Shown here: positions 35,044 through 43,618 of the stretch, one piece after another
Layout of the letters: each line of letters begins with the position of its first letter
How positions within the stretch are numbered: the first letter of the stretch is position 1
Origin: Acidiphilium rubrum
Lineage (GTDB): Bacteria > Pseudomonadota > Alphaproteobacteria > Acetobacterales > Acetobacteraceae
Length of the DNA stretch: 64,000 nucleotides
Direction: 5' to 3'
Assembly: GCF_900156265.1 (NCBI RefSeq)
Contig: NZ_FTNE01000011.1
Coordinates: forward strand, 1-64,000
The notes under the pieces: model-generated
What the model was told of the DNA's origin: nothing
The model's input: only the letters and a program-made list of their open reading frames with translations
The model's database searches: none
Position numbers and translations under genes: made by a program

Positions 35044-36582
35044 ATGATGCAGCAGCCGATCAGTTTTTACTTCGACAACCGGATTGTCAGGGTCGCTGAT
35101 CAACCGATCACCGCGACCGTGCTGGCGTGGCTGCGCGGTGCAGTGCGGCGAACCGGCACCAAGGAAGGCTGTGCCGAGGGGGATTGCGGCGCGTGCACCG
35201 TGATCGTCGCGGAACTGGCCGATGAGGCGGGCGATGCGGGCGGTATTCGGGCGGGCAATCTGGTGTTGCGGCCGATCAATGCGTGCATCCGGTTCTTGCC
35301 GACGCTGCATGGCAAGGCGCTGTTGACCATCGAGGATCTGGCGGGGCTGACCGATCGGGCCTTGCACCCGGTGCAGCAGGCGATGGTGGATTGCCATGGT
35401 TCGCAATGCGGCTTCTGCACGCCGGGCTTCGTGATGTCGCTGTTCGCGACCTATTTGCGCCATCAGGCGGCGCAGACCACGCCGGACCGGGCGGCGATTG
35501 CGCATGATCTGGCGGGGAATTTGTGCCGCTGCACCGGGTATCGCCCGATCCTCGATGCCGCCGCGCGCATGTTCGCCTTGCCGCCGGCGACGCTGGATAC
35601 CGCGCCGATCGAGGCGGCGCTGCGGGCGGTTGCGGCGGAGACCGGTGCGGGGTTGAGTTATGCCGCGGCCGGTCAGGCGGGGCCGGGCGCGCGGTTTTAT
35701 GCGCCGCGCGAGGTCGATGCGCTGGCGGCCTGGTACGCCGAACGGCCGGAGGCGACTTTGCTGGCCGGGGCGACCGATATCGGGCTGTGGGTGAACAAGC
35801 GGTTCCGCGATGTCGGGGATCTGCTCTATCTCGGCGATGTTGCGGCGCTCCGCTGCATTGAGCGCGAGGGCGATGTGCTGCGGATCGGCGCCGGGGCGAC
35901 GCTGGAAGCCGCCTGGGCGGCGCTGATCGGGCTGGAGCCGGCTTTGGGCGAAATGGCGCTGCGGTTTGCCGGGCCGCCGGTGCGCCATGCCGGCACGATG
36001 GGCGGCAATGTCGCCAATGGTTCACCGATCGGCGATGCGGCACCCGTTTTGATGGCGATGGATGCGCGACTGGTGTTGCAGCATGGCGCGCAATCCCGGG
36101 AGGTGCCGCTCGATGCGTTTTATTTGGATTATATGCGCAACGATCTGGCGAAAGGCGAGTTTCTGCGCGCGATTCTGGTGCCGTTGCCGGACCCTGATAC
36201 CAGGATGCGGGCATATAAGATATCGAAGCGGTTCGATTGCGATATTTCCGCGCTCAGTTGCGGCCTGGCGGTGACGCTCGAGGGTGAGACGATCAGCCGT
36301 GTTCGGCTCGCGTTCGGCGGCATGGCGGCGACGGTGCGGCGCGCCCGGCACGCCGAGGCGGCATTGCACGAGGCGGTGTGGGGCGAAGCTGCGGTGCGGG
36401 CGGCGATGGCGGCGCTGGATGAGGATTTCACGCCGCTCTCCGATTTGCGGGCGAGCCGCGGGTATCGGCGGCTTGTCGCGCGGAACCTGCTGTGGCGGTT
36501 CTGGCTGGAGACGCGCAGCGCCGCCCCGCTGCCGGCGGCTTCGGTGCGGGTGCGCACGTTTGCGATGGCGGGGGCGGTATGA
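35044..36582 (+). CDS. xdhA: Xanthine dehydrogenase small subunit (2Fe-2S and FAD)
   Basis: The electron-transfer subunit of the molybdenum xanthine dehydrogenase, which oxidises hypoxanthine and xanthine to urate. The N-terminal ferredoxin-like domain has Cys43, 48, 51 and 81. The second 2Fe-2S domain has CGFC at 122-125 and CRC at 161-163. The FAD domain has LLAGATDIGLWVNKR and AGTMGGNVANGSPIGDAAPVL, then a CO-dehydrogenase C-terminal region. The 512 residues suit a two-subunit bacterial enzyme. The ATG at 35044 is chosen because the upstream 93 bases give no family sequence. Its stop overlaps the xdhB start (ATGA). Confidence 0.95.
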   Translation: MMQQPISFYFDNRIVRVADQPITATVLAWLRGAVRRTGTKEGCAEGDCGACTVIVAELADEAGDAGGIRAGNLVLRPINACIRFLPTLHGKALLTIEDLAGLTDRALHPVQQAMVDCHGSQCGFCTPGFVMSLFATYLRHQAAQTTPDRAAIAHDLAGNLCRCTGYRPILDAAARMFALPPATLDTAPIEAALRAVAAETGAGLSYAAAGQAGPGARFYAPREVDALAAWYAERPEATLLAGATDIGLWVNKRFRDVGDLLYLGDVAALRCIEREGDVLRIGAGATLEAAWAALIGLEPALGEMALRFAGPPVRHAGTMGGNVANGSPIGDAAPVLMAMDARLVLQHGAQSREVPLDAFYLDYMRNDLAKGEFLRAILVPLPDPDTRMRAYKISKRFDCDISALSCGLAVTLEGETISRVRLAFGGMAATVRRARHAEAALHEAVWGEAAVRAAMAALDEDFTPLSDLRASRGYRRLVARNLLWRFWLETRSAAPLPAASVRVRTFAMAGAV

Positions 36583-38987
36583 ACCAGGATTTCAGCCCGG
36601 ATCGCGCTGCGTGCGGATTTGCGCGCGATATTCCACTGGTGCTCGATGCGGGCGAGGCGGCGGCGCTGCGCGCAGGCGCGCGGGTGGGGATCAGTGCCGC
36701 GCATGAATCGGCGCATCTGCATGTCGCCGGGGCGGCGCCCTATGTCGATGATGTGCCGGAAGCCGCCGGCACGCTGCATGCGGCCCTTGCGCCCTCGCCG
36801 GTCGCTTCGGGCGTGCTGCGATCGATCGATCGGGCAGCACTGCTCGCCATGCCGGGCGTGGTCGCGGTGTTGACGGCGGCGGATATTCCGGGGGCGAACG
36901 ATTGCGGCCCGGTGATCCATGACGATCCGATTCTGGCCGATGGCACGCTGCGCTATCGGGGGCAGCCGGTGGCGCTGATCGTTGCGACCGCGCGTGATCT
37001 GGCGCGTCTGGCCGCCGCGCGGATCGGCCCGTGCCTCGATATCGAACCGGCAACACCGGTGCTGACGGCGCGCGAAGCCTATGCGCGCGGTGACGCGCTG
37101 CTGCCGCCGGCAAGCCTGATCCGCGAATCGGCACCAGGCGCGCTGACGGCCGCGCTGGCGGCGGCACCGCATCGGCTCGGCGGGCAGTTCAGCCTGGGCG
37201 GGCAGGAGCAGTTTTATCTGGAGGGGCAGATCGCCTACGCGCTGCCCACCGAAAATCAGGGGCTGCGCGTGCTGTGCTCCACCCAGCATCCGAGTGAAAT
37301 GCAGCATCTGATCGCCCATGCGCTGGGTTGGCGCAGCCATCAGGTGCTGGTCGAATGCCGGCGGATGGGCGGCGGCTTCGGCGGCAAGGAATCGCAATCG
37401 GGGCTGTTCGCGTGCTGTGCCAGCATTGCCGCGGCGCGGCTGGGCAGGCCGGTGAAGCTGCGGCTCGATCGCGATGATGATTTCATCATGACCGGGCGGC
37501 GGCATCCGTTCGAATATGATTACGATGTCGCATTCGATGACGACGGCCGGATTACCGGCATCGAGGCAACGCTGATCGCCAATGGCGGGCATTCGGCGGA
37601 TCTTTCGGGTGCGGTGATGACGCGCGCGCTGTGCCATCTGGATAACGCGTATTATCTGCCGGAGGTCGCGATCAACGGGTTTGTCGCGCGCACCAATACC
37701 CAGAGCAACACGGCGTTTCGCGGGTTCGGCGGGCCGCAGGGGGCGTTGCTGATCGAGATTGTGATGGACCGGATTGCGCGGCATCTCGGGCGTGATCCGC
37801 TCGCTGTGCGACGGGCGAATTTCTATGGGGTGGCGAGCCGCAACGTGACGCCGTATCGCCAGACGATCGAGGATAATGTGGTTGCGGCGCTGGTCGATGA
37901 GTTGGTGGCGCAGGCGGATTACCAAGGGCGGGTTGCGGCGGTCGCTGCGTTCAACCGTTCTAATTCCGTACTGAAAAAAGGGATTGCGCTGACGCCGGTG
38001 AAATTCGGCATTTCGTTCAACGTGCCGCATCTCAACCAGGCCGGCGCGCTGGTGCATGTGTACGCCGATGGCAGCGTGCTGGTGAACCATGGCGGCACCG
38101 AGATGGGGCAGGGGCTGAACACCAAGGTGGCGCAGGTGGTGGCGGATGCGCTGGGTATCGGGTTTGCGGCGGTGCGGTGCAGTGCCACCGATACGTCGAA
38201 AATCGCCAATACTTCGGCCACCGCGGCATCGACCGGCGCTGATCTGAACGGCATGGCGGCGCGGGATGCGGCGATGACGATTCGCAACCGGCTCGCCGAT
38301 TTCGCGGCGGCCCGCCATGGCGGTGAGGCCGCCGATGTCCAGTTTGCCAATGACGTGGTGCGGGTCAGTGGGATCGCGCTGGCGTTCGCAACCCTGGTGC
38401 GCCAGGCCTATGAGGCGCGGGTGCAGCTGTGGAGCGACGGATTTTACGCGACGCCGAAAGTGCACTGGAATCCAAAGGGTTTGCACGGGCGGCCGTTCTA
38501 CTACTTCGCCTATGGTGCTGCGGCGAGCGAGGTGATCATTGATACGCTGACCGGCGAGGTTTCGCTGCTGCGGGCGGATATTCTGCACGATGCCGGGCGC
38601 TCGCTGAACCCCGCGATCGATATCGGGCAGATCGAAGGCGGTTTCATTCAGAGCATGGGCTGGCTGACCACCGAAGAGCTCGTGTGGCACGCAACCGATG
38701 GGCGGTTGCTGACGCATGCGCCCAGCACCTACAAGATTCCCACCGCGAACGATTGCCCGGCGGCACTGCACACCAGATTGTTCGACAACCCGAACACCGA
38801 GCCCACCATTCATCGCTCGAAGGCGGTTGGTGAGCCGCCGATGTTGCTGGCGTTTTCAGTGCTGCTTGCGATTCGCGATGCGATTGCCGCAACCGGTGGG
38901 CCGGGCGCCGACCCGGATTTGCGCGCGCCGGCGACGCCTGAAGCGGTGCTCGATGCGATCGCCTCGCTCGATGCGATCCGGCCGTGA
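36579..38987 (+). CDS. xdhB: Xanthine dehydrogenase large (molybdenum) subunit
   Basis: The molybdopterin subunit, 802 residues, that binds and hydroxylates xanthine. Landmarks are AAPYVDDVPEAAGTLHAAL, the molybdopterin loops GGQEQFYLEGQ and RRMGGGFGGKE, the substrate-binding arginine region NTAFRGFGGPQGAL, HGGTEMGQGLNTK, and the catalytic glutamate in KAVGEPPMLL near the end. It is coupled to xdhA at the 5' end and to xdhC at the 3' end. The start is the overlapping ATG at 36579. Confidence 0.96.
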   Translation: MNQDFSPDRAACGFARDIPLVLDAGEAAALRAGARVGISAAHESAHLHVAGAAPYVDDVPEAAGTLHAALAPSPVASGVLRSIDRAALLAMPGVVAVLTAADIPGANDCGPVIHDDPILADGTLRYRGQPVALIVATARDLARLAAARIGPCLDIEPATPVLTAREAYARGDALLPPASLIRESAPGALTAALAAAPHRLGGQFSLGGQEQFYLEGQIAYALPTENQGLRVLCSTQHPSEMQHLIAHALGWRSHQVLVECRRMGGGFGGKESQSGLFACCASIAAARLGRPVKLRLDRDDDFIMTGRRHPFEYDYDVAFDDDGRITGIEATLIANGGHSADLSGAVMTRALCHLDNAYYLPEVAINGFVARTNTQSNTAFRGFGGPQGALLIEIVMDRIARHLGRDPLAVRRANFYGVASRNVTPYRQTIEDNVVAALVDELVAQADYQGRVAAVAAFNRSNSVLKKGIALTPVKFGISFNVPHLNQAGALVHVYADGSVLVNHGGTEMGQGLNTKVAQVVADALGIGFAAVRCSATDTSKIANTSATAASTGADLNGMAARDAAMTIRNRLADFAAARHGGEAADVQFANDVVRVSGIALAFATLVRQAYEARVQLWSDGFYATPKVHWNPKGLHGRPFYYFAYGAAASEVIIDTLTGEVSLLRADILHDAGRSLNPAIDIGQIEGGFIQSMGWLTTEELVWHATDGRLLTHAPSTYKIPTANDCPAALHTRLFDNPNTEPTIHRSKAVGEPPMLLAFSVLLAIRDAIAATGGPGADPDLRAPATPEAVLDAIASLDAIRP

Positions 38988-39844
38988 TACCGTTGGGTGT
39001 TTGCATCGAAATATCGACGGTGCTGGGTTCGGCACCGCGCGAGCCGGGGGCGCGGATGCTGGTGCGGGCGGGCGATACCGAGGGCAGCATCGGCGGTGGT
39101 CAGCTTGAATATGGCGCGGTGGCGACGGCGCGGCGGTGGCTCGCGGCGTGGCGGGATGATCCTGCCAGTGCCACGGCAGTTTCGGAAACCGCAGCGCTGG
39201 GGCCGCAGCTTGGCCAGTGCTGCGGCGGGGTGGTGAGCCTGCGGTATCTACCCTGGTTTGCCTCGGATCTGCCGCCGGAGCCTGCGTTGTTTCATTTGCA
39301 ACTGCATGGCGCGGGCCATGTCGGGCGGGCGCTGGTCGCGGTGCTGGCGGCGTTGCCGTGTTCGATCGACTGGATCGATTGCCGCGAGGAAGCGATGCCG
39401 GCGTATGATTTCCGTGGTGCGGCGCGGATCGAGCGGCGGCTGGTCGTGGACCCGGCTTGTGCTGTCGCAGACGCACCGGCGGGGAGCCTGTTTCTGGTGA
39501 TGACGCATAGCCACGCGCTGGATGCGGAGATTACCGCGGCGGCGTTGCAGCGGGGCGATGCGGCCTATGTCGGGCTGATCGGCTCGGCGACCAAGCGGGC
39601 GCGGTTTGAACATCGCTGGCGGCGGCAGGGTTTTTCGCAAAGCGTGATCGAGCGGCTGACCTGCCCGATCGGGGTTGCCGGGATTGCGGGTAAGCAGCCG
39701 GCGGTGCTGGCTTTGGCGATCGCTGCACAATTACTTCAGGCATGTCCATCGCAGCCCGGCACTGCATCGATCGCTCCGATACTGGCCGCCGCCGGGTGCG
39801 AGACGTGCGGCACGACGGCATCGTGCGGGGCGCAGACCGAATGA
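38984..39844 (+). CDS. xdhC: XdhC, molybdenum cofactor chaperone for xanthine dehydrogenase
   Basis: A 286-residue XdhC-family protein that binds sulfurated molybdenum cofactor and inserts it into the large subunit. The N-terminal XdhC/CoxI domain reads REPGARMLVRAGDTEGSIGGG with the cysteine pair LGQCCGGVV. The C-terminal Rossmann-like domain contains LHGAGHVGRALVAVL, MTHSHALDAEI, YVGLIGSATKRARF and CPIGVAGIAGKQPAVLAL. Translation starts at a GTG inside the xdhB stop (GTGA). Its own stop lies within a palindromic operator-like motif. Confidence 0.94.
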   Translation: MIPLGVCIEISTVLGSAPREPGARMLVRAGDTEGSIGGGQLEYGAVATARRWLAAWRDDPASATAVSETAALGPQLGQCCGGVVSLRYLPWFASDLPPEPALFHLQLHGAGHVGRALVAVLAALPCSIDWIDCREEAMPAYDFRGAARIERRLVVDPACAVADAPAGSLFLVMTHSHALDAEITAAALQRGDAAYVGLIGSATKRARFEHRWRRQGFSQSVIERLTCPIGVAGIAGKQPAVLALAIAAQLLQACPSQPGTASIAPILAAAGCETCGTTASCGAQTE

Positions 39845-39845
39845 T

Positions 39846-39863
39846 CATACGAATGCGCTTATG
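39846..39863. promoter_or_regulatory. Palindromic motif upstream of uraH
   Basis: CATACG-AATGCG-CTTATG, extended symmetrically to GATCATA...TATGATC (39843-39866, perfect 7-bp outer arms). It shares spacing and the GCGCTTATG half with the motif before xdhA. It overlaps the xdhC stop and lies about 70 bases before uraH, suggesting a second promoter inside the purine run under the same regulator. Confidence 0.55.
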
Positions 39864-39934
39864 ATCGGCATTTGCGCTCATCGCGTCATCCGCCGGCGTG
39901 ATAAGTGCGGGATCAGCGATCATCGGAGACCAGC

Positions 39935-40267
39935 ATGACCAGTTTGACGACTCATATTCTCGACACCGCGAACGGCCGCCCGGCGGGCGGGGTCACGGTG
40001 CGGCTGCAGAGCGTGGCAGCACCCGCAATACCGGTGGCCAGCGCGGTGACCGACGCCAATGGCCGGGCAACGCTGGCGAGCGGCGATCTTGCGAGCGGCG
40101 TGTACGATCTGGTGTTCGCGATGGCACCGTATTTCGCAAACCCATCGGCAGAGCCTGCATTTCTCAGCGACATCGTTCTGCGTGTCGGCATCGATGCAGC
40201 ACAGCCGCATTATCATATTCCGCTCCTGGTATCGCCGTGGAGCTACACCACCTACCGTGGAAGCTGA
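39935..40267 (+). CDS. uraH: 5-hydroxyisourate hydrolase (transthyretin-like)
   Basis: A 110-residue transthyretin-related enzyme that hydrolyses 5-hydroxyisourate to OHCU. The family signatures are at both ends: LTTHILDTANGRPA (catalytic His7) and the C-terminal YRGS tetrapeptide at 107-110, with PYHIP-like HYHIPLLVSPWSYTTYRGS before it. GGAG stands 7-10 bases upstream of the ATG at 39935, so ten upstream in-frame residues are not counted. It precedes puuD by six bases. Confidence 0.96.
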   Translation: MTSLTTHILDTANGRPAGGVTVRLQSVAAPAIPVASAVTDANGRATLASGDLASGVYDLVFAMAPYFANPSAEPAFLSDIVLRVGIDAAQPHYHIPLLVSPWSYTTYRGS

Positions 40268-40273
40268 ACCCAG

Positions 40274-41473
40274 ATGATGAGTTACCTGACCGGCTGGGCG
40301 ATGGCCCTGTTGATCTGGCTCCATGTGATCGCGGCGATCGCGTGGATCGGGGAATCGTTCTATTTCGTGATGCTCGATAACAGCCTGCACAAACCCGATG
40401 ACGCGGCGGCACAGCAGCGCGGCGTGTTCGGCGAGCTTTGGGCGGTGCATGGCGGCGGGTTTTATCATTCGCAGAAATATCTGGTCTCGCCGCCGCGCAT
40501 GCCGGCTGATTTGCACTGGTCGAAATGGAAATCCTACGCCACCTGGCTGTCGGGTTTTTCGTTGCTGACGGTGATGTATCTGCTCCAGCCGGGCACCTAT
40601 CTGATCGACCCTGCGGTCGCCGCGCTCACGCCGCTGACCGCGGCGATTGCGGTGCTCGGTTTTCTGCTGGCCGGTTGGGTGGTGTATGATGCGGCATGCC
40701 GCCTGCTGGGTGCGAGCGATCTGGTGCTCGGCATCGTGATCGCCGTGTTCGTTGCTGTGGCCTGCTATGTTTCGACGCATCTGTTTTCGGCACAGGCGGC
40801 GTTTCTGATCGTTGGTGCCATGCTGGGTACGATCATGTCGGCCAACGTGTTCTTTCTGATCATTCCAGGCCAGCGCAAGATGGTCGATGCGCTGGCGCGC
40901 GGCGAGACGCCGGACCCGATGCCTGGCAAGCGCGGCAAGCAGCGTTCGGTGCACAACACGTATTTCACACTGCCGGTGGTGTTCGCCATGCTGAGCAGCC
41001 ATTTCAGCATGCTGTATGGCGGTTCGGCGAGTTGGTTGAATTTGTGGCTGGCGATGATCGGCGGCGCGCTGATCCGCCAGTATTTCGTCCTGCGCCATAC
41101 CGGTCGCCAGGATTGGAAACTGCCGGCGGTTGCGGCGGCACTGTTCGTTGCGGTGATCATTCTGGTCGCCCCGGCCGGCGACCTCAGCCTGACCGGCCCG
41201 GCGCCGGCGGGGAATGCGCCGATCGTGAAAACCGCAGCCATCATGCCGATCGTGCGGCAGCGGTGCGCCGCCTGCCATGCGGCACACCCGCGCCTGATGG
41301 CGAGCGCGCCGGCAGGGTTGATGTTCGATACCGCGGCCGAGGTGCAGCAGCACGCGGCCTTGATCGACCAGCAGGCGGTTCAGGCAAAGTCGATGCCACC
41401 GGGCAACATCACCCATATCACCAAGGAAGAACGCGGCGAGATCGGCGCGTGGTTTCGGGCCGGTGCGAAATGA
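40274..41473 (+). CDS. puuD: Membrane urate hydroxylase with cytochrome c domain
   Basis: PuuD, which replaces soluble urate oxidase in many alphaproteobacteria. An integral membrane domain hydroxylates urate to 5-hydroxyisourate and passes electrons to a C-terminal cytochrome c domain, avoiding peroxide. The 399 residues contain about eight hydrophobic segments (VIAAIAWIGESFYFVMLDNS at the N-terminus, then WAVHGGGFYHSQKY). The heme motif CAACH at 331-335 is followed by a methionine-containing tail (AKSMPPGN). Being between uraH and uraD fixes the role. The stop overlaps the uraD start. Confidence 0.95.
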   Translation: MMSYLTGWAMALLIWLHVIAAIAWIGESFYFVMLDNSLHKPDDAAAQQRGVFGELWAVHGGGFYHSQKYLVSPPRMPADLHWSKWKSYATWLSGFSLLTVMYLLQPGTYLIDPAVAALTPLTAAIAVLGFLLAGWVVYDAACRLLGASDLVLGIVIAVFVAVACYVSTHLFSAQAAFLIVGAMLGTIMSANVFFLIIPGQRKMVDALARGETPDPMPGKRGKQRSVHNTYFTLPVVFAMLSSHFSMLYGGSASWLNLWLAMIGGALIRQYFVLRHTGRQDWKLPAVAAALFVAVIILVAPAGDLSLTGPAPAGNAPIVKTAAIMPIVRQRCAACHAAHPRLMASAPAGLMFDTAAEVQQHAALIDQQAVQAKSMPPGNITHITKEERGEIGAWFRAGAK

Positions 41474-41988
41474 GCCGCGAGCCCGACATGATCGAGGCGC
41501 TCAATCGCATGAGTGCTGCCGGGTTCGCCGCCACGCTGGCCGCTGTTTACGAGCACTCGCCCTGGGTCGCCGAGCAGGCGGCACAATGCCGGCCATTTGC
41601 AACGATCGCGGTTCTGGCGGGGACAATGCAGAAGCTGGTGCGTGATGCTGATCCAGAAAGGCGTTTGCAACTGCTCCGCGCCCATCCCGAACTCGGGCAG
41701 GGCGGACACCTGACCGATCATTCATCGAGCGAGCAGAGCTTCGCCGGCTTCGATCAGCTCACGCCCGAAAGCGCGGAGCAGCTGGCATTCCTCAATCGCC
41801 GCTACCGGGAGCGTTTCGGGTTTCCCTTCATCATTGCGGTGCGGGGGCAGAAGGATGCGCCCGCGATCATCGAACGGCTTGAACAGCGGCTCGGCAACGA
41901 TCCGCCAACCGAGATGACCATTGCGCTTGAAGAGATCGGCCGCATTGCGTGGTTTCGCCTGCAACAGTTAAGAGAGCCCGCGCGCTGA
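41470..41988 (+). CDS. uraD: OHCU decarboxylase
   Basis: 2-oxo-4-hydroxy-4-carboxy-5-ureidoimidazoline decarboxylase, 172 residues, giving (S)-allantoin. The pattern EHSPWVAEQAAQCRPF contains the catalytic histidine, followed by LLRAHPELGQ, then EQSFAGFDQLT, FLNRRYRERFGFPFIIAVRGQ and EIGRIAWFRLQQL. It starts with ATG inside the puuD stop codon (ATGA) and ends 79 bases before guaD. Confidence 0.96.
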   Translation: MSREPDMIEALNRMSAAGFAATLAAVYEHSPWVAEQAAQCRPFATIAVLAGTMQKLVRDADPERRLQLLRAHPELGQGGHLTDHSSSEQSFAGFDQLTPESAEQLAFLNRRYRERFGFPFIIAVRGQKDAPAIIERLEQRLGNDPPTEMTIALEEIGRIAWFRLQQLREPAR

Positions 41989-42067
41989 ACCAGCGGCGCT
42001 CACCTGTTTTACTATGACGGCACCGCGCGATCTCCCGGCGCGCGGCGCAATTCGGTCCAACATCTGA

Positions 42068-43402
42068 ATGCGGTCTATCACCATGGTATCTGCGCTGCGC
42101 GGTCCTTTTTTGAGCTACACCGGCAATCCGTTCGAGGCGGATGACCCCTCGTGCTTTCATTATGAATCCGATGGGCTGATCCTGATCGATCGCGGCCGTA
42201 TCCGCAGTGCGGGGGCGTATGATCCGGCGGTGCTGCCCGCGGGGGTGGTGCCGGTGCACTACCCCGATCATCTGATCATACCGGGATTTATCGACGCGCA
42301 TGTGCATTATCCGCAGATGCCGATGATCGGCGCGCACGGGCGCCAGTTGCTCGACTGGCTCAATCACTACGTGTTCGAAACGGAACAGCGCTATAGCGAC
42401 ATCGATTTCGCGCGCATTGTGGCGAAGGCGTTTTTACGCGAGTCGTTGCGCGCAGGCGTGACGACGCCGATTACCTATTGCACGGTGCATCCGGAATCGG
42501 TCGATGCCTATTTTGAAGAAGCATCGAAACTCGGGCTGCGCACCGGGGCCGGCAAGGTGATGATGGATCGCAATGCGCCGGCGGGCCTGCGCGATACCGC
42601 ACAGACGGGCTATGACCAATCAAAGCGTCTCGCCGCGCGCTGGCACGGCCACGGGCGGCTGTTCTACGCCGTCACACCGCGCTTCGCGCCGACCAGCACC
42701 GAAGCGCAGCTCGAGCTCGCGGGCACGTTGCGCCGCGAGATCAATGGGCTTTACATGCAGACCCATCTTTCGGAGAATCGTGCGGAACTCGCATGGGTTG
42801 CCGATTTGTTTCCTGCCAGCCGCGATTATCTCGATGTGTACGACCGGTTCGGGCTGGTCGGCCGGCGCTGCCTGTTCGGCCATGCGATTCACCTGAGCGA
42901 GCGCGAATGGGCGCGGCTCGCGGAAGCGGAGGCGACGGTGGTGCATTGCCCGACCTCCAACCTGTTTCTCGGCTCTGGTCTGTTCAATCTGAAGCGCGCG
43001 CTGGTTTCGGCCAATCCGGTGCGTACCGCGCTGGGGTCCGACCTCGGTGCCGGGACGAATTTTTCACCGCTGGCAACGCTGGCCGAGGCCTACAAGATCG
43101 CGCAGTTGCGCGGCGATGCGCTGAGCCCGCATCAGGCGTTTTATCTTGCGACCCTCGGCTCCGCCCGCGCGATCGATCAGGCGGAGCATATCGGGCGCAT
43201 CGCGCCGGGGCAGGACGCCGACCTGGTCGTACTCGACCCGAAGGCGACGCCTCTGCTGGCGGCGCGGCACGGGTTTGTCACCTCGCTGGAGGAGCTTTTG
43301 TTCGTGCTGATGACCCTCGGGTCCGATCGGGTGGTGCGGGCGACCTACGTGGCCGGGTACAAGCGGCACGATCGGGATGATCCGGCGGGCGTTGCGGCAT
43401 GA
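42068..43402 (+). CDS. guaD: Guanine deaminase
   Basis: An amidohydrolase-superfamily zinc enzyme of 444 residues that deaminates guanine to xanthine, feeding XdhAB. The metal-binding motif is IPGFIDAHVHYPQ, with the guanine deaminase pattern THLSENRAELAWVADLFP, the histidine region LFGHAIHLSEREW, HCPTSNLFLGSGLF and SDLGAGTNFSPLAT. The start at 42068 is uncertain; the ATG five codons later is also acceptable. Its stop (TGA at 43400) lies in the same frame as, and directly before, the allC remnant. Confidence 0.95.
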   Translation: MRSITMVSALRGPFLSYTGNPFEADDPSCFHYESDGLILIDRGRIRSAGAYDPAVLPAGVVPVHYPDHLIIPGFIDAHVHYPQMPMIGAHGRQLLDWLNHYVFETEQRYSDIDFARIVAKAFLRESLRAGVTTPITYCTVHPESVDAYFEEASKLGLRTGAGKVMMDRNAPAGLRDTAQTGYDQSKRLAARWHGHGRLFYAVTPRFAPTSTEAQLELAGTLRREINGLYMQTHLSENRAELAWVADLFPASRDYLDVYDRFGLVGRRCLFGHAIHLSEREWARLAEAEATVVHCPTSNLFLGSGLFNLKRALVSANPVRTALGSDLGAGTNFSPLATLAEAYKIAQLRGDALSPHQAFYLATLGSARAIDQAEHIGRIAPGQDADLVVLDPKATPLLAARHGFVTSLEELLFVLMTLGSDRVVRATYVAGYKRHDRDDPAGVAA

Positions 43403-43618
43403 CCGCGCCGCAATTCGAGGCCGGAGCACCGGGTCGATGCACGGGCCATGATCGATCGCGGTCCGTTTGCGATGTTGTTTATCCGCTGCAAATTCGGCAT
43501 CAGTCACCACCCGGCCGAGTCGATCATGGCCGGGGATGCGGCGCTCGCCGTTGCCGTGCTGACCGATTTTCTGACCCGTTTCGATCCCCGCGTTTCCAAT
43601 CAAGGACCATCCCAGTGA
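43399..43618 (+). pseudogene. Remnant of allantoate amidohydrolase (3' end of allC)
   Basis: An open stretch follows the guaD stop in the guaD frame and encodes about 70 residues. Its last part (AMLFIRCKFGISHHPAESI, then about 20 more) aligns with the C-terminal end of AllC-type allantoate amidohydrolases (E. coli AllC ends MIFIPSINGISHNPAERT plus tail). The rest of the ~410-residue enzyme is missing. The ATG at 43399 that overlaps the guaD stop, and the TGA at 43616 that overlaps the next gene's GTG, look like the original operon junctions. A large internal deletion of a once coupled allC gene is therefore likely. Product function is not expected. Confidence 0.75.
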
